Shown: positions 1-9,319 of the stretch, piece after piece
Layout: each line of letters opens with the position of its first letter
How positions within the stretch are numbered: position 1 is the first letter of the stretch
Assembly: GCA_028066355.1 (NCBI GenBank)
Contig: JALCBP010000004.1
Coordinates: forward strand, 1 to 64,000
Length of the DNA: 64,000 nt
Origin: UBA1268 sp002694955
GTDB taxonomy: Bacteria; Planctomycetota; Planctomycetia; Pirellulales; UBA1268
Reading direction: 5' to 3'
Translations under genes and position numbers: made by a program
Notes under the pieces: model-generated
What the model saw: only the letters and a program-made list of their open reading frames with translations
Told to the model about the DNA's origin: nothing
Databases searched by the model: none

Positions 1-1
1 C

Positions 2-2128
2 AAAGGTGTTCTGGCAACAGATGTGGACTTTGGGTTTGATGGGAGCATGTACATTAGCGACTGGATAAGCGGTTGGAATGGTACAGGGAAAGGCAGGATT
101 GTTCGAGTCTCCTCAACAAATAAAAAACAAACCTCCGGGATTGCTGAGTTGGTTCAAAAGGGGTTTGATGGACGTTCTGTCAGTGAACTTGTCGATCTGC
201 TTGAGCACGCCGATCGACGTGTTCGTCAACGAGCACAGTTTGCCCTCGTTGAGCGCGTGGCTGTCGAGCCTTTGTGTGAGACAAGTTTATCGAGTGATTG
301 CGATGTTTTAGCAAGAATTCATGCGGTTTGGGGGCTGGGTCAACTACTTCGAAAAAAAATGGTAGATGCTGAAGTTATTCTGCCATTACTTGCAGATCCT
401 TGTGCTGAGTTGAGACGAAATGCGATTGTAATGTTAGGCGACGGACATGCTGTGCAGGCTACACCGAATTTGATTGATGTTTTAAACGAAAAAGATGCGA
501 ACAAATGCTCACCGGCCGAGAAGGCTGCGGCCGCAATTGCTTTGGGAAGAATTGCCCGGCACGTGGGGGAAACAATATCGCAAGCCGTTCCTGTACTGAA
601 GGAGACTCTGGCTAACAATAATAATGTCGATCCTGTTCTGCGTAGTGCGGCATGCTTTTCATTGTCTGAGTGTGCTACAGAAGGTCAGTTGGCCGAATGT
701 GCATCCGATGCGTGTCAATCAGTACGGCTTGGGGCAGTTGTCGCGTTAGCGAGAATGCGTTCGTCTCGCCTTGGGGCATTTGTTGATGATACAGACACTC
801 ATGTTGTGACAGAGGCTGCGCGAGGGCTGTACGGAAATGGAGATGAAGAATCTACTCGGATTCTTTCTATGCTAGGACGCAAACCTAATATTTCAGACAT
901 TACTCGACGATATGCAGTAGCCGCATCTTTTCGCCGCGGTGGGCTTATTGAGGCAAAAACGGTGCTTGGAATTGCTGCTGACCGGGAGGCGAGTGAGGAG
1001 GTTCGGGTCGAAGCAATGAATGCATTAATTGCCTGGCAGAACCCATCAAATATTGATCGTCTTACAGGTGAATATCGTCCGATCAGGAAAAGGCCATCGA
1101 TCGATTTCACGGAGAGTCTTTCACGAACGCTTGATGAAATCTTTCTTGGTTCTGAGCAAGTAAAAATCAAGGCAGCAGAACTGATTGCATTTTGTGGTAT
1201 TAAAAGTGCTGCCGTTTTCCTGAGATCAAGATTGATTGACGAGGATGAAGAGTCAAAAGTTCGTGCAGCTGCTCTTCAAGCTTTATCTGATCTTCATGAT
1301 CCAGAATTGATGAACTCCATTGGTTCCCTTGTTCATGATGACGACACGGAAGTTCGTAAAATTGCAAGAAGTATTCTTGCAACAGTTGATCCGCTTGCAG
1401 CCATCGAGGAGGCCGAGTATGTGCTTCAGGGTGAATCGACTGAGGAAAAGCAACAAGTCATTCAGATGCTTTGCCGTATAAGTGAACAAAAAGCTGGTGA
1501 TGTTCTTGTTAGAGCTCTCCAGCGTCAACTGACATCAGAGGCAGAGATGTCTATACGACTTGATCTTCTTGAGGCAGCACAAGAGAGAGGTGAAAAGGGT
1601 CTTATTGATGTCGCTCGTAAAATAGAAAGCCAACGGGACGAAAAAGATCCTTTGGGTTACTACCGAGAGTGCCTCTCGGGGGGCAATATAGAAAGTGGAG
1701 AAAAAGTCTTCTTCAATAACAAGAAGGTTACTTGTGTTCGGTGTCACATGGTTAACGAGCGAGGGGGGAGTGTTGGCCCAAACCTGTCCAAAGTCGGTCG
1801 AGAGAAGACACCGGAGTATCTTCTTGAATCTATTGTCCTGCCAAGCGCAAAAATCTCACCCGGGTATTCGACAGTCCAATTCCTGATGGCAACGGGTCAG
1901 GTCTATTCTGGTATTGTGAAGAAAGAAAATTCTGATCAAGTTGTTATTCAAAACGCAGACGGTGACTTGCTGACGCTTCAGAAGGAAGATATTGATGAAA
2001 TGCAGGCTGGGCTTTCTGGCATGCCTGCCGGACTGGCTCAACAGTTGTCGAAAAGACAGTTGCGAGATCTTGTTGCATATCTAGGCACGCTTGTAGAGGA
2101 AAAGAAACGTAGCGCACATGTTGAGTGA
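2..2128 (+). CDS. HEAT-repeat protein with C-terminal planctomycete heme-binding (cytochrome c-like) domain, 5'-truncated
   Basis: The gene runs off the left edge: the reading frame is open from base 2, so the true start lies upstream. The first about 40 residues look like the end of a glucose/sorbosone-dehydrogenase-type beta-propeller (DGSMYISDW). A long helical region of degenerate HEAT-type repeats follows (about residues 55-530), rich in RxxA and AL patterns. The last 150 residues hold one c-type heme site, CVRCH, at about base 1730, followed by GPNLSKVG and an ILxPSAKI-like stretch. This order (propeller, HEAT, heme domain) is that of the large PVC-specific putative membrane-bound dehydrogenases (TIGR02603-type heme domain). 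It is probably a periplasmic redox enzyme; the substrate cannot be read from the sequence. Confidence 0.85.
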   Translation, partial: KGVLATDVDFGFDGSMYISDWISGWNGTGKGRIVRVSSTNKKQTSGIAELVQKGFDGRSVSELVDLLEHADRRVRQRAQFALVERVAVEPLCETSLSSDCDVLARIHAVWGLGQLLRKKMVDAEVILPLLADPCAELRRNAIVMLGDGHAVQATPNLIDVLNEKDANKCSPAEKAAAAIALGRIARHVGETISQAVPVLKETLANNNNVDPVLRSAACFSLSECATEGQLAECASDACQSVRLGAVVALARMRSSRLGAFVDDTDTHVVTEAARGLYGNGDEESTRILSMLGRKPNISDITRRYAVAASFRRGGLIEAKTVLGIAADREASEEVRVEAMNALIAWQNPSNIDRLTGEYRPIRKRPSIDFTESLSRTLDEIFLGSEQVKIKAAELIAFCGIKSAAVFLRSRLIDEDEESKVRAAALQALSDLHDPELMNSIGSLVHDDDTEVRKIARSILATVDPLAAIEEAEYVLQGESTEEKQQVIQMLCRISEQKAGDVLVRALQRQLTSEAEMSIRLDLLEAAQERGEKGLIDVARKIESQRDEKDPLGYYRECLSGGNIESGEKVFFNNKKVTCVRCHMVNERGGSVGPNLSKVGREKTPEYLLESIVLPSAKISPGYSTVQFLMATGQVYSGIVKKENSDQVVIQNADGDLLTLQKEDIDEMQAGLSGMPAGLAQQLSKRQLRDLVAYLGTLVEEKKRSAHVE

Positions 2129-2202
2129 AAACTGGTGTTGAGTGCAAACTGAGCAATAAGCACAGCGTTTTATGTCATGGACAAGCGGACGTGTGTGGTT
2201 CT

Positions 2203-2237
2203 ACGTAGGTTCTTATGAGCACGTAGGTTCTTATGAG
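2203..2237 (+). repeat. Tandem 18-bp direct repeat in the heme-protein/rpsD intergenic region
   Basis: The 17-base string ACGTAGGTTCTTATGAG occurs at 2203-2219 and again at 2221-2237, one base apart. It lies in the 253-base gap between the convergent heme protein and rpsD. A looser 17-base duplication (TTGAGTG.AAACTG) lies just upstream, around 2121-2152. No gene is visible in the gap. Local slippage duplication is the simplest explanation. Confidence 0.8.
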
Positions 2238-2381
2238 ATAGATACTTCTAATGGTCCTACTAGCCAGGACGACAGCACTATGAAGGACCAGAACGCATCG
2301 CTGTGTACGTTGTGACTTAATTACAGAGCTGGAAAACAAAAGAATGTCGGGTCGCTCTAGTTTGTGTTGGGAAGATCACAA

Positions 2382-2993
2382 TCAGCGAGACATGAATTCA
2401 ACAACCTTGTTTATATCGACAGGTAGGCTGACATCTGACTTATCTGGTCGTCTGTCAACGGTAAATCTCAAGCGTTCGTTGTCCGAAGTGATCCAGTCAC
2501 ATGGTTCACCGGTCTGCGTAGCAATCGCCTGTTGGTATAAATCGACAAGCTTTCCTTTTCTGCGAACATCGACGATGTCACCAGGCTTGACCTGATAGGA
2601 AGGCTTATCAACCGGAATGCCATTCACCGTGAAATGGCCATGAACGATACCTTGACGAGCTTGTGGCCTCGTTTTTGTAAACCCGCTTCTTCTGACGACA
2701 TTGTCGAGTCGCAGTTCACACTCGATGAGGAAAATATCACCAGTATTACCAGTTTTGCGAGCTGCTTTGGCAAAAAAGCGTCGAAGTTGTTTCTCACCAA
2801 AACCGTAGTAATACTTGATTTTTTGCTTTTCGATCAGACCTTCGCCGTATGTGGAAGGTTTGTTACGTCTTTTCTGCCGAACACCGGGTGGTTCCGACCG
2901 TCGCTCGGATGCTCGAATTGCTCCAGCACTTTCGAAGATCATAGATCCAAGACGACGATTGATACGAGCTTTTGCCCCAGTGTAGTGACCCAT
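2382..2993 (-). CDS. rpsD: 30S ribosomal protein S4
   Basis: A 203-residue protein matching bacterial S4 end to end. It has the N-terminal GHYTGAKARINRRLG stretch, the basic GVRQKRRNKPSTYGEGL linker, YYYGFGEKQLRRFF, and the S4 RNA-binding module around residues 95-160 (RLDNVVRRSGF, ARQGIVHGH, VKPGDIVDVR). S4 binds 16S rRNA early in 30S assembly. The N-terminal cysteine zinc motif of some S4 proteins is absent. It stands alone, without rpsK, rpsM or rpoA beside it, so it is outside the classical alpha operon here. The ATG at 2993 gives the normal family length. Confidence 0.97.
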   Translation of the reverse strand: MGHYTGAKARINRRLGSMIFESAGAIRASERRSEPPGVRQKRRNKPSTYGEGLIEKQKIKYYYGFGEKQLRRFFAKAARKTGNTGDIFLIECELRLDNVVRRSGFTKTRPQARQGIVHGHFTVNGIPVDKPSYQVKPGDIVDVRRKGKLVDLYQQAIATQTGEPCDWITSDNERLRFTVDRRPDKSDVSLPVDINKVVEFMSR

Positions 2994-3061
2994 CTGTTTT
3001 ACTTGCCCTTAAATACCTTGATAATGATTGAATGTGCGTCCTCTTCACCCAAAGCTATTGG

Positions 3062-3364
3062 ATGGAAGGTGTTGAAATCTGTCGAGTCGCTCGCAAGACA
3101 TTAGAGGCAAACATATCGCCGATTTCAGTGCTTAAGAGTCTACATCGGTTTTTGAAATATGCGAGTAGTCTGCCTGAAAATGAGGAGAAATGGGCTGTCG
3201 TTCCGGAGAAAGTGAATCTTGGAGCCTTTTCTAGGCAGCACCTCCTGCAGGCCGGGTTGAAGAAGGTCGCTTTGGTGCGGTTAGTCGCCATTTTTTTCGC
3301 CGCGGCGGTAATCCTTTGTTTAAAACTCAAAAAAGACAGGAGTGCTCATTCAATCGTGCTGTAA
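3062..3364 (+). CDS. Possible small protein with C-terminal membrane segment
   Basis: An open frame of 100 codons from the ATG at 3062 (a longer version could start at 3032) between rpsD and a zinc-ribbon gene. The predicted protein ends in one hydrophobic helix (VRLVAIFFAAAVILCL) followed by basic residues KLKKDR, so it could be a tail-anchored peptide. I recognise no family. The opposite strand also has an open frame here, so coding is not certain. It is kept because it is co-directional with, and 51 bases from, the next gene. Confidence 0.3.
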   Translation: MEGVEICRVARKTLEANISPISVLKSLHRFLKYASSLPENEEKWAVVPEKVNLGAFSRQHLLQAGLKKVALVRLVAIFFAAAVILCLKLKKDRSAHSIVL

Positions 3365-3415
3365 TAACGGGCCCAGAAAAGGGCTCGCCCTCCGGTACTG
3401 GCTAGGAGAGAAGGT

Positions 3416-3700
3416 TTGAAAAACGTTCAGTTGAGACAATTGCGAGTGGGAGCATATTCAGTGCTTTCGCTGAGCATTGCTGCAATCGGATACGGCATGA
3501 GGGCCTTCGCTGTAGACAAGGCTCATCCGATCGTGCTGTGGCTGCTTGCTGCGTTATCGCTAATTTTTGTACTTCTGGTGCTTGCTGATTCTGTATACCA
3601 CACAATTACAAAGACAGATGTTTCTTGCATTCATTGCGGTGAGCATCGAAGGATGCGGTCGTTTCGGGTTGCCAAAGAATGTCCACATTGCGGTAAGTGA
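3416..3700 (+). CDS. Small membrane protein with C-terminal zinc ribbon
   Basis: A 94-residue protein beginning at a TTG preceded by a good ribosome site (AGGAGAG, about 6 bases upstream). Two hydrophobic helices (about residues 12-30 and 40-60) are followed by a small metal-binding module, CIHCGEH...CPHCGK, with four cysteines in two CxxC pairs. Such two-helix plus ribbon proteins are common in planctomycetes, but no function is assigned that I know. The ribbon would lie on one face of the inner membrane. It is likely a monocistronic unit; pdxH follows 200 bases later. Confidence 0.7.
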   Translation: MKNVQLRQLRVGAYSVLSLSIAAIGYGMRAFAVDKAHPIVLWLLAALSLIFVLLVLADSVYHTITKTDVSCIHCGEHRRMRSFRVAKECPHCGK

Positions 3701-3900
3701 GTAACTTTGAATTGGTAGCCTGCTAGGAGCACGGTGTAGCCATTCTCGCTGATGTTTATAATATTAAAACATTATCACACCGTTTTGATCTAGCTCGTAG
3801 TGGCGATGCTTCTATAACAGTCATCACATTGAGGAAGTTGAAAGCCACTCTGTCTGCACGCAACATGCCTGTCTTTGTGTATTGAAAGGATTGAGCGATA

Positions 3901-4548
3901 ATGCCCGCAAGAGAAACATATGCTCGAAAAAGTTATGAGCGAGCAGCTCTTGACGAGCATGAAATTGACCGTGATCCATTTCAGCAGTTTACAATATGGT
4001 ATGACGAAGCCGTAGCGGCAGATTTGCCAGAGCCTGAGTCGATGACTCTTTCAACTGCAACCCGGGATGGCCGACCCTCTGCCAGGATTGTTTTACTTCG
4101 CGGCTATGATGAAACCGGTTTTTGTTTCTTCACCAACTATTCCAGCCAGAAAGGGCAGGAGTTAGCTGCCAACCCATATGCAGCTCTTACGTTTCACTGG
4201 GTTGAGTTGGAGCGTCAGGTCAGGATTGCGGGTCGGGTTGAAAAACTAACTGCCGAGGAAAGCGATGCTTATTTTCAAAGTCGTCCGAGTCAATCGCGGA
4301 TCGGTGCTTGGAGTTCGCCACAGAGCAATGTAATTCCGAGTCGTGAAATACTTGAGCAGTTCTTTAATGAATACCAGAAACAGTATTCCGATGAGACGGC
4401 AATCCCTCGGCCTGAGCATTGGGGGGGCTACAGGGTAATCCCTGAGCGGATTGAGTTCTGGCAGGGTCGGCCAAATAGACTTCACGATAGGTTGCAGTTT
4501 AGCCGCACCGATCAGGGGCCGTGGACACTGCAGCGGCTAGCACCCTGA
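3901..4548 (+). CDS. pdxH: Pyridoxamine 5'-phosphate oxidase
   Basis: A 215-residue FMN-dependent oxidase that converts pyridoxamine- or pyridoxine-5'-phosphate to pyridoxal 5'-phosphate with O2. Family signatures in order: MTLSTATRDGRPSARIVLLRGYDETGF (FMN/substrate binding, quoted here only as the MTLSTAT and RIVLLRG parts of the region), FFTNYSSQKG, SRPSQSRIGAWSS, the C-terminal WGGYRVIPERIEFWQG and NRLHDR. Length and order match the complete enzyme. It needs no partner gene. ATG at 3901 follows AAAGGATTGAG, a weak ribosome site. Confidence 0.97.
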   Translation: MPARETYARKSYERAALDEHEIDRDPFQQFTIWYDEAVAADLPEPESMTLSTATRDGRPSARIVLLRGYDETGFCFFTNYSSQKGQELAANPYAALTFHWVELERQVRIAGRVEKLTAEESDAYFQSRPSQSRIGAWSSPQSNVIPSREILEQFFNEYQKQYSDETAIPRPEHWGGYRVIPERIEFWQGRPNRLHDRLQFSRTDQGPWTLQRLAP

Positions 4549-4697
4549 ATGTTGTGTCAGTCGGATTTCGAGTTGAGTCTTTTTCCTGTTCTGTGGACAC
4601 ACACTGTCAAGCTTTTGCGCTGTTGGAAGTTGATTGAAAGGTTCGGTGCAACTAAGAAACAAGTAGATTAGCGAGCACCGAATCGTTGCATTTCAAA

Positions 4698-5834
4698 TCA
4701 GAGTTCACCGATACCGCCTACAAGCTGATCTGCTCGACAGCCTAGTCGATTGTAGACTGTGTGATCTGCAGTCTCGGAAAGTGTGTGGACCGAGCCGTCT
4801 GCCATCATTACAGTAATGACTCCAGGATGCTGGCTTTTAAAGCCACGCTCCGTCTTCCAATTACAGCTCGCATCGCATCCTGTTTTGCCCATGTCCGCCA
4901 CCTTCTGCTTCGTTGCTGCATTCGTGGCGGCGTATACGCACGAGTCATAATTGATTGGTACAAGCGTGTTCGTCCTGTCAAAAGCGTTACCATGTGCCCA
5001 ACTCAAACGGGCCTGGTTCGAACACTCCCAGCGACTTTCACCATAAAGAATTGTCGAAGACAACCCGTCAGGGATATCTTTGAGTTTTATCGGTGCAAGT
5101 TTGACGAGTCCACCACTGGCGGTGTAGTACTGACCGTTGCGATGCCAGCAGCCACCCGGGCTAGCCCTTCTTAGCCCCTGAGATCCACTGCCACCTAGGC
5201 TAGCAGGCAACCCCTCATAGAAAGTCTTACCCCAGTTGGCGTTTCCGATACCTGATCGAGGACGAAATGAGTTGTAGTTCGTTCCACATGGGCCGCAAGC
5301 GTTATTGCTTCCACCACCCATAATAATCGGACCACCATTATGTCGGTAGTTAGAGAATGCATGGTTCGCATTCTGGACGCCGGTCGGCACAACCCCCGTT
5401 GAAGAGTCAGACGGACAAACAAGGCCAGCTATTACTGTATTCCGAACACGCGGTGTTCCCGGACCATTAGGCCGTTGGTTATGAACATGATCCGTGGTGC
5501 TCTGTAGGTCGATACCGTCTTGAAGTGCGAGTTGCTCCATAAAGGCAAGCATGGCTACGAATGGACTTCCAAGATCTTTCTTGCCCGCGGCGGTTCTTCC
5601 GAGGTACCAGGTAGTCATTGGGAACTCTTCACTATTGGAAGTTAGATAGTTGTGTACTGCCAGGCCAAGCTGCTTCATGTTATTACCACATGAATTTCGT
5701 CTAGCAGCCTCTCGAGCTTGTTGTACCGCTGGAAGTAATAACCCAACGAGCACGCCAATGATCGCGATAACGACAAGTAGCTCAATTAGTGTAAAACCCT
5801 GTAGTCTAAAACCTTGATGTCTCGTAGGTTTCAT
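4698..5834 (-). CDS. DUF1559 family protein with prepilin-type N-terminal methylation signal
   Basis: A 378-residue protein opening with a type IV pilin-like signal: basic leader, then GFTLIELLVVIAIIGVL, with cleavage expected after the Gly and Phe as first mature residue. The following REAARRNSCGNNMKQLGLA is the typical DUF1559 continuation (one helix packing like a pseudopilin). The C-terminus carries the family's H-x(n)-DG box (HPGVITVMMADGSV). Planctomycetes encode large numbers of these; they are thought to be secreted or surface pseudopilin-like proteins of unknown role. No assembly genes lie nearby. It has a long upstream region of its own and is probably transcribed alone. Confidence 0.93.
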   Translation of the reverse strand: MKPTRHQGFRLQGFTLIELLVVIAIIGVLVGLLLPAVQQAREAARRNSCGNNMKQLGLAVHNYLTSNSEEFPMTTWYLGRTAAGKKDLGSPFVAMLAFMEQLALQDGIDLQSTTDHVHNQRPNGPGTPRVRNTVIAGLVCPSDSSTGVVPTGVQNANHAFSNYRHNGGPIIMGGGSNNACGPCGTNYNSFRPRSGIGNANWGKTFYEGLPASLGGSGSQGLRRASPGGCWHRNGQYYTASGGLVKLAPIKLKDIPDGLSSTILYGESRWECSNQARLSWAHGNAFDRTNTLVPINYDSCVYAATNAATKQKVADMGKTGCDASCNWKTERGFKSQHPGVITVMMADGSVHTLSETADHTVYNRLGCRADQLVGGIGEL

Positions 5835-6368
5835 CGCCTTATCCTCAATTAAAGTTTTTATTAATTTTTGCCTTTTGAAAAGTTGAGTAACGCAGCCCTC
5901 GATTACTAATTTTTACTTGCATTAGCACAAACGTTATGGGTACGTAATCACGCCAAGCTACACGTGTTAACATGATATGGGCCTTTGTTAAGTTCTCCTG
6001 AACAACAGCCATTTCAAGTTTTTTGAGATAGAGTCTTTGGAGTAAGGGTGCAAATGGGATGCCACTTTTTCCAAATGCAATAAAAAATTAATTATTTGCT
6101 TGGCAAATCATTTGTTCACCCGCTGAGTCAGTTCTGAGTGGTTATCCGTTATCTTTTAGGCGACTATCTCTTGTGCAGGCATTGGATAGTTTTTCAGCAG
6201 CCACAGTTTTCGCACTATCGTTCGCACTATCGATGGATGATCTTTGAGTGCGTGTTTTTGGAGGAACCCCGAGGGCTAGCGGCTATCGTCGTCCGCATTG
6301 ATAAAGGTTCGGGGCGAAATGTGAATGGTAACTTATCCTTCACACCGTCAGTTTTTGGTAGCGATTGC
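5835..6368. other. 534-base intergenic region upstream of the DUF1559 gene
   Basis: This stretch is AT-rich near 6075-6100 and holds a 12-base tandem near-duplication (TCGCACTATCG at 6210-6220 and again at 6222-6232). A plus-strand open frame of 79 codons (6138-6377) has no recognisable domain or ribosome site and runs into the sulfatase 3' end, so I do not call it. The part next to 5834 presumably carries the DUF1559 promoter; I could not pick a clear -35/-10 pair. Confidence 0.5.
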
Positions 6369-7865
6369 TTACCGTAGGTGGCCTTGTAGTGCTGTAATTA
6401 TGCGTTGCGAATCAGGGGTCCCAGCCAGATTTCGATACTCTCTAGGGTCAATCCCTACGTCGTAAAGTTCTTCACTGCCAACGCCGTAGTGAATGTATCG
6501 ATATTTTCTACTACTCAGAACGAAGTCTTCTGAGTTGATATACGTTTTCACGGTGCGCTCTGTTGTGTGCGTTGGGTCTTTCAGTAAATGAGCAAGTGAA
6601 ACACCATCAAGGCCTCTTGTTGGAAAACCAGTTACTTCAGCCAAGGTTGGAAATAAATCCAAGAGGCTGACAGTTTCTTCACATAAAGTGCCAGCTTGTA
6701 CTGTTGGTCCACAAATGATGAGTGGAACCTGAGTTGAGTGAATCCATCCGGTCTGTTTACCCCACGCCTGTTTTTCACCAAGGTGCCAACCGTGATCACT
6801 GAACAAGACAATAATTGTGTTATCTGCATACGACGTACGATCCAGACAATCAACTAATCGTCCTATTTGATGGTCGACAAAAGAGATACTGGCCAAGTAG
6901 GCCTGAACGGCCTTTGCCCACTGTCCGTTTCTTGTGACATGTGCATGTGTTCCGGCGGTAACCGCACTCAAAGCTCGTTGTTTGCCAGCGATTGGAATAT
7001 CAGCCAAGTCATTGGGTGTTGTCATGGGCAACTGGATCGACTCAAGAGGATATAAATCAAAGTACTTCGCAGGTGCATACAGCGGAATATGTGGACGATA
7101 AAAACCAACAGCTATGAAAAACGGTTGCTGAGAGTCATGGGTTTCTATTTGTTTGGTAGCCCAATCGACTATTTTGCTGTCCCCAAAAGTATTGTCAGGC
7201 AGGTCAAAAGCAGACCAATCAAATGACTCCCCCTTTTTGTCATCTGGGCTTCGCTCGCTAGGCATGCGATTGAATGGCATGACGTAACGTCTTCCAGCAG
7301 GACCACTTGGTATGACGTGTTCTGGGTTTTGAGATCCTTTACTTGGAAGTTCTTTTTTTGTGTAGTCAACATCTTTACCTTCGAATGGACTCCACCGTTG
7401 TTCGGTGAGGTAACTCTTTTGGAAAATTGCCGAAGTAACATGTTTTTTATGATGAATCTTTCCTGTGCCATAGGTTTTGTATCCATGCCTGGCAAAATAC
7501 TGTGGCAGCATGGTGTAGGCCGTATGGTCAAACTTGCTTCCGTTTTCATAAACATTTGTTTTGACTGGTGAGAGTCCGGTAAGCACTGCAGTCCGAGAAG
7601 GCTGGCAAAGAGGAGTTGTGCAGTGAGCGTTAGTGAAGGCACAACCAGCACCAGCAAGCCGATCCATGTTCGGTGTTTTTATCTGTGGATGTCCTTTTAG
7701 ATAACCGACCCAGTTGTTCAGATCATCAATGCTTATAAATAAAATATTTGGGGGAGTGTTGATGATTTTTTCACTGACATTGGTCTCAGATGATTGGGCC
7801 AATAAAGGAAGTGTTAATCCAACACCTAGCAGTATCCATGTTCGCCAATTCATTTCGATATCCAT
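6369..7865 (-). CDS. Exported S1-type sulfatase (iduronate-2-sulfatase-like)
   Basis: A 498-residue sulfatase with an N-terminal signal peptide (hydrophobic run at residues 10-23, ending LLAQS). Asp47-Asp48 in SIDDLNNW would bind calcium. The formylglycine signature CQPSRTAVLTG starts at Cys87, so the enzyme needs oxidation of that Cys by a maturation enzyme not seen here. The second metal site is DHGWHLGEKQAWGK. The overall pattern (LNNWVGYL, FYRPHIPLYAPAKYFDLY) resembles the iduronate sulfatase branch common in Planctomycetes, which use such enzymes on sulfated polysaccharides. The actual substrate is unknown. A second ATG at 7853 would also preserve the signal peptide. Confidence 0.93.
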   Translation of the reverse strand: MDIEMNWRTWILLGVGLTLPLLAQSSETNVSEKIINTPPNILFISIDDLNNWVGYLKGHPQIKTPNMDRLAGAGCAFTNAHCTTPLCQPSRTAVLTGLSPVKTNVYENGSKFDHTAYTMLPQYFARHGYKTYGTGKIHHKKHVTSAIFQKSYLTEQRWSPFEGKDVDYTKKELPSKGSQNPEHVIPSGPAGRRYVMPFNRMPSERSPDDKKGESFDWSAFDLPDNTFGDSKIVDWATKQIETHDSQQPFFIAVGFYRPHIPLYAPAKYFDLYPLESIQLPMTTPNDLADIPIAGKQRALSAVTAGTHAHVTRNGQWAKAVQAYLASISFVDHQIGRLVDCLDRTSYADNTIIVLFSDHGWHLGEKQAWGKQTGWIHSTQVPLIICGPTVQAGTLCEETVSLLDLFPTLAEVTGFPTRGLDGVSLAHLLKDPTHTTERTVKTYINSEDFVLSSRKYRYIHYGVGSEELYDVGIDPREYRNLAGTPDSQRIITALQGHLR

Positions 7866-7937
7866 TTGTTCCGCGATGTTTCATCACGTGCTGCTATTAT
7901 CTAGCAACGTGATTGAGATGCTATCTATAGAACGAAT

Positions 7938-8150
7938 TTACTGGAAGATAAAGTAAGCAGCGTAGCGTAACTTTTTTGGAGGTCCAACTGCTTTTGTAAT
8001 TTCACAACGAAAATGACAACTGCTTTTTATTGTTTCAACAACTATCGTCCCTTGTTCTGTGAATTCAAACACTTCTGAAATCGAGGGTTCCCAATATTCT
8101 TGAAAGAAGGGAATGGGTGCAGAAGAATTAGAGCACCGAACCAATTCCAC
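7938..8150 (-). CDS. Possible small protein, unknown
   Basis: An open frame of 70 codons from a GTG at 8150, with a stop two codons upstream, between the sulfatase and the radical SAM gene on the same strand. The 323-base gap 7866-8188 holds nothing else. The sequence has a beta-strand-like pattern (GTIVVETIKSSCHFRCEI) but no family I recognise and no clear ribosome site. It may be a real small gene, the remnant of a longer one, or chance. Confidence 0.25.
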   Translation of the reverse strand: MELVRCSNSSAPIPFFQEYWEPSISEVFEFTEQGTIVVETIKSSCHFRCEITKAVGPPKKLRYAAYFIFQ

Positions 8151-8188
8151 TATCTATGCAAGAGGTTTCCGGTGCTCATTTTCAGAAC

Positions 8189-9319
8189 TCAAATAAAGTT
8201 CAGTTGATAGTCTTTGGAATGATTGCTTGGTAGAACAATGTGTTCTAGTATCTCATTCATCTTGCTTTTCGCACAACCAGCACACTGTTTGGGTTGAATA
8301 TTTTCAATTAATTTCTTGTGCAGATCAGAACCCCAAAGTCTAGGGAGTTCCCGCCAGTTGTCGCGAGTGTAGTCATCCGTGAGGACGTGGACACTTCGGG
8401 CATCACAGCACAGATGAAAGTTGTGAGAAGCGTCAAAAACTCCTCCCATTGGTGTGACATGACACTGAGAAAACTTATACGTCTCAGCAAAATTTTCAGG
8501 ATATGCATCTCGTATAATTGCTCGGCAGCCAAGATTTTTTGCAAAGTCTTCCATCTCTTCTGCCTCAACGTAATTATCTACTTCGGCGACATCGGTCTCA
8601 CTGATAATTGACAAGTGCTCTGAAAACTGATGTTTATTGAGGCTTTTTTTGGCATCAAACCGAACAAACTTAATGCAAAGATCAAGACTAGGATGATCAT
8701 TACGGATTCGTTTGATGTTGCTAATAATTGTGTCAAATCCTCTAGGGCTTGTGTTCTTAACTTGACTCCAGGTCGAGGCGGTTGTTGCATCAAGACTTAC
8801 ACCAAGGTACGTCAGTTTTGAAAACGCACTAACGCGCTCAAGGAATACACCATTTGTTATCAGGCCGATATCAATACCTGAGTCATAGCCGCTGTGGATT
8901 AAGGTGTCGATATTTTGATTGAGGAGTGGTTCAGAATCACCACTAATCCGCCAAGACTTTACACCCCAATCCCCACAAAAAACTCCAAGTTGTTTCATCG
9001 TGTTGGGTGTCATAAATTTGGCTGGCCGGGCTGACCGACTTTTGGCTTGACAGCACCAGTTGCAATCCAGGTTGCAAACACCATCAACAGGATCGATATC
9101 TACCATGATGGGAGGCAAGAAACTGCCAGTTGAGATAGCGTGAACATGCGCTGTGTGATGGAGTAATTTTGCTTCTGAACTTATTCGTGGAACATGGGGT
9201 GGTGCAGGTGATGGCTCGTAGATGCGCGGGATTGTGGTGTTCGTAGAGGGAATTTGCGGTGCGTTGGAGGTTGACTGAATCATCGGTTCCACCACATTTT
9301 TTTTCTTGGGAACGCTCAT
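8189..9319 (-). CDS. Radical SAM protein with SPASM-like C-terminal cysteines
   Basis: A 376-residue radical SAM enzyme. The 4Fe-4S/SAM motif CNLDCNWC uses Cys82, Cys86 and Cys89, followed by an extra Cys90. Downstream core elements include RISGDSEPLLN (the GGE-like strand), GLITNGVFL and LGVSLDA. The last 100 residues contain further cysteines (CHVTPMGG, LCCDARS, CAGCAKSK), suggesting auxiliary cluster ligands of SPASM/twitch type. The N-terminal about 45 residues are Ser/Thr/Pro-rich and probably disordered. The reaction cannot be assigned; relatives modify peptides or act in polysaccharide and cell-surface loci. It is divergently placed from a fucosyltransferase-like gene with a 384-base gap. 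Confidence 0.85.
   Translation of the reverse strand: MSVPKKKNVVEPMIQSTSNAPQIPSTNTTIPRIYEPSPAPPHVPRISSEAKLLHHTAHVHAISTGSFLPPIMVDIDPVDGVCNLDCNWCCQAKSRSARPAKFMTPNTMKQLGVFCGDWGVKSWRISGDSEPLLNQNIDTLIHSGYDSGIDIGLITNGVFLERVSAFSKLTYLGVSLDATTASTWSQVKNTSPRGFDTIISNIKRIRNDHPSLDLCIKFVRFDAKKSLNKHQFSEHLSIISETDVAEVDNYVEAEEMEDFAKNLGCRAIIRDAYPENFAETYKFSQCHVTPMGGVFDASHNFHLCCDARSVHVLTDDYTRDNWRELPRLWGSDLHKKLIENIQPKQCAGCAKSKMNEILEHIVLPSNHSKDYQLNFI

Noticed and set aside
3369..3391. Hairpin-like GGCCC...GGGCT near 3370
   Set aside because: Only four clean pairs and no T-tract; not enough for a terminator.
6138..6377. Plus-strand open frame of 79 codons
   Set aside because: No ribosome site or family; its end overlaps the sulfatase 3' end.
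7169..7657. Minus-strand open frame of 162 codons inside the sulfatase
   Set aside because: Shadow frame of the sulfatase gene, which has clear motifs.
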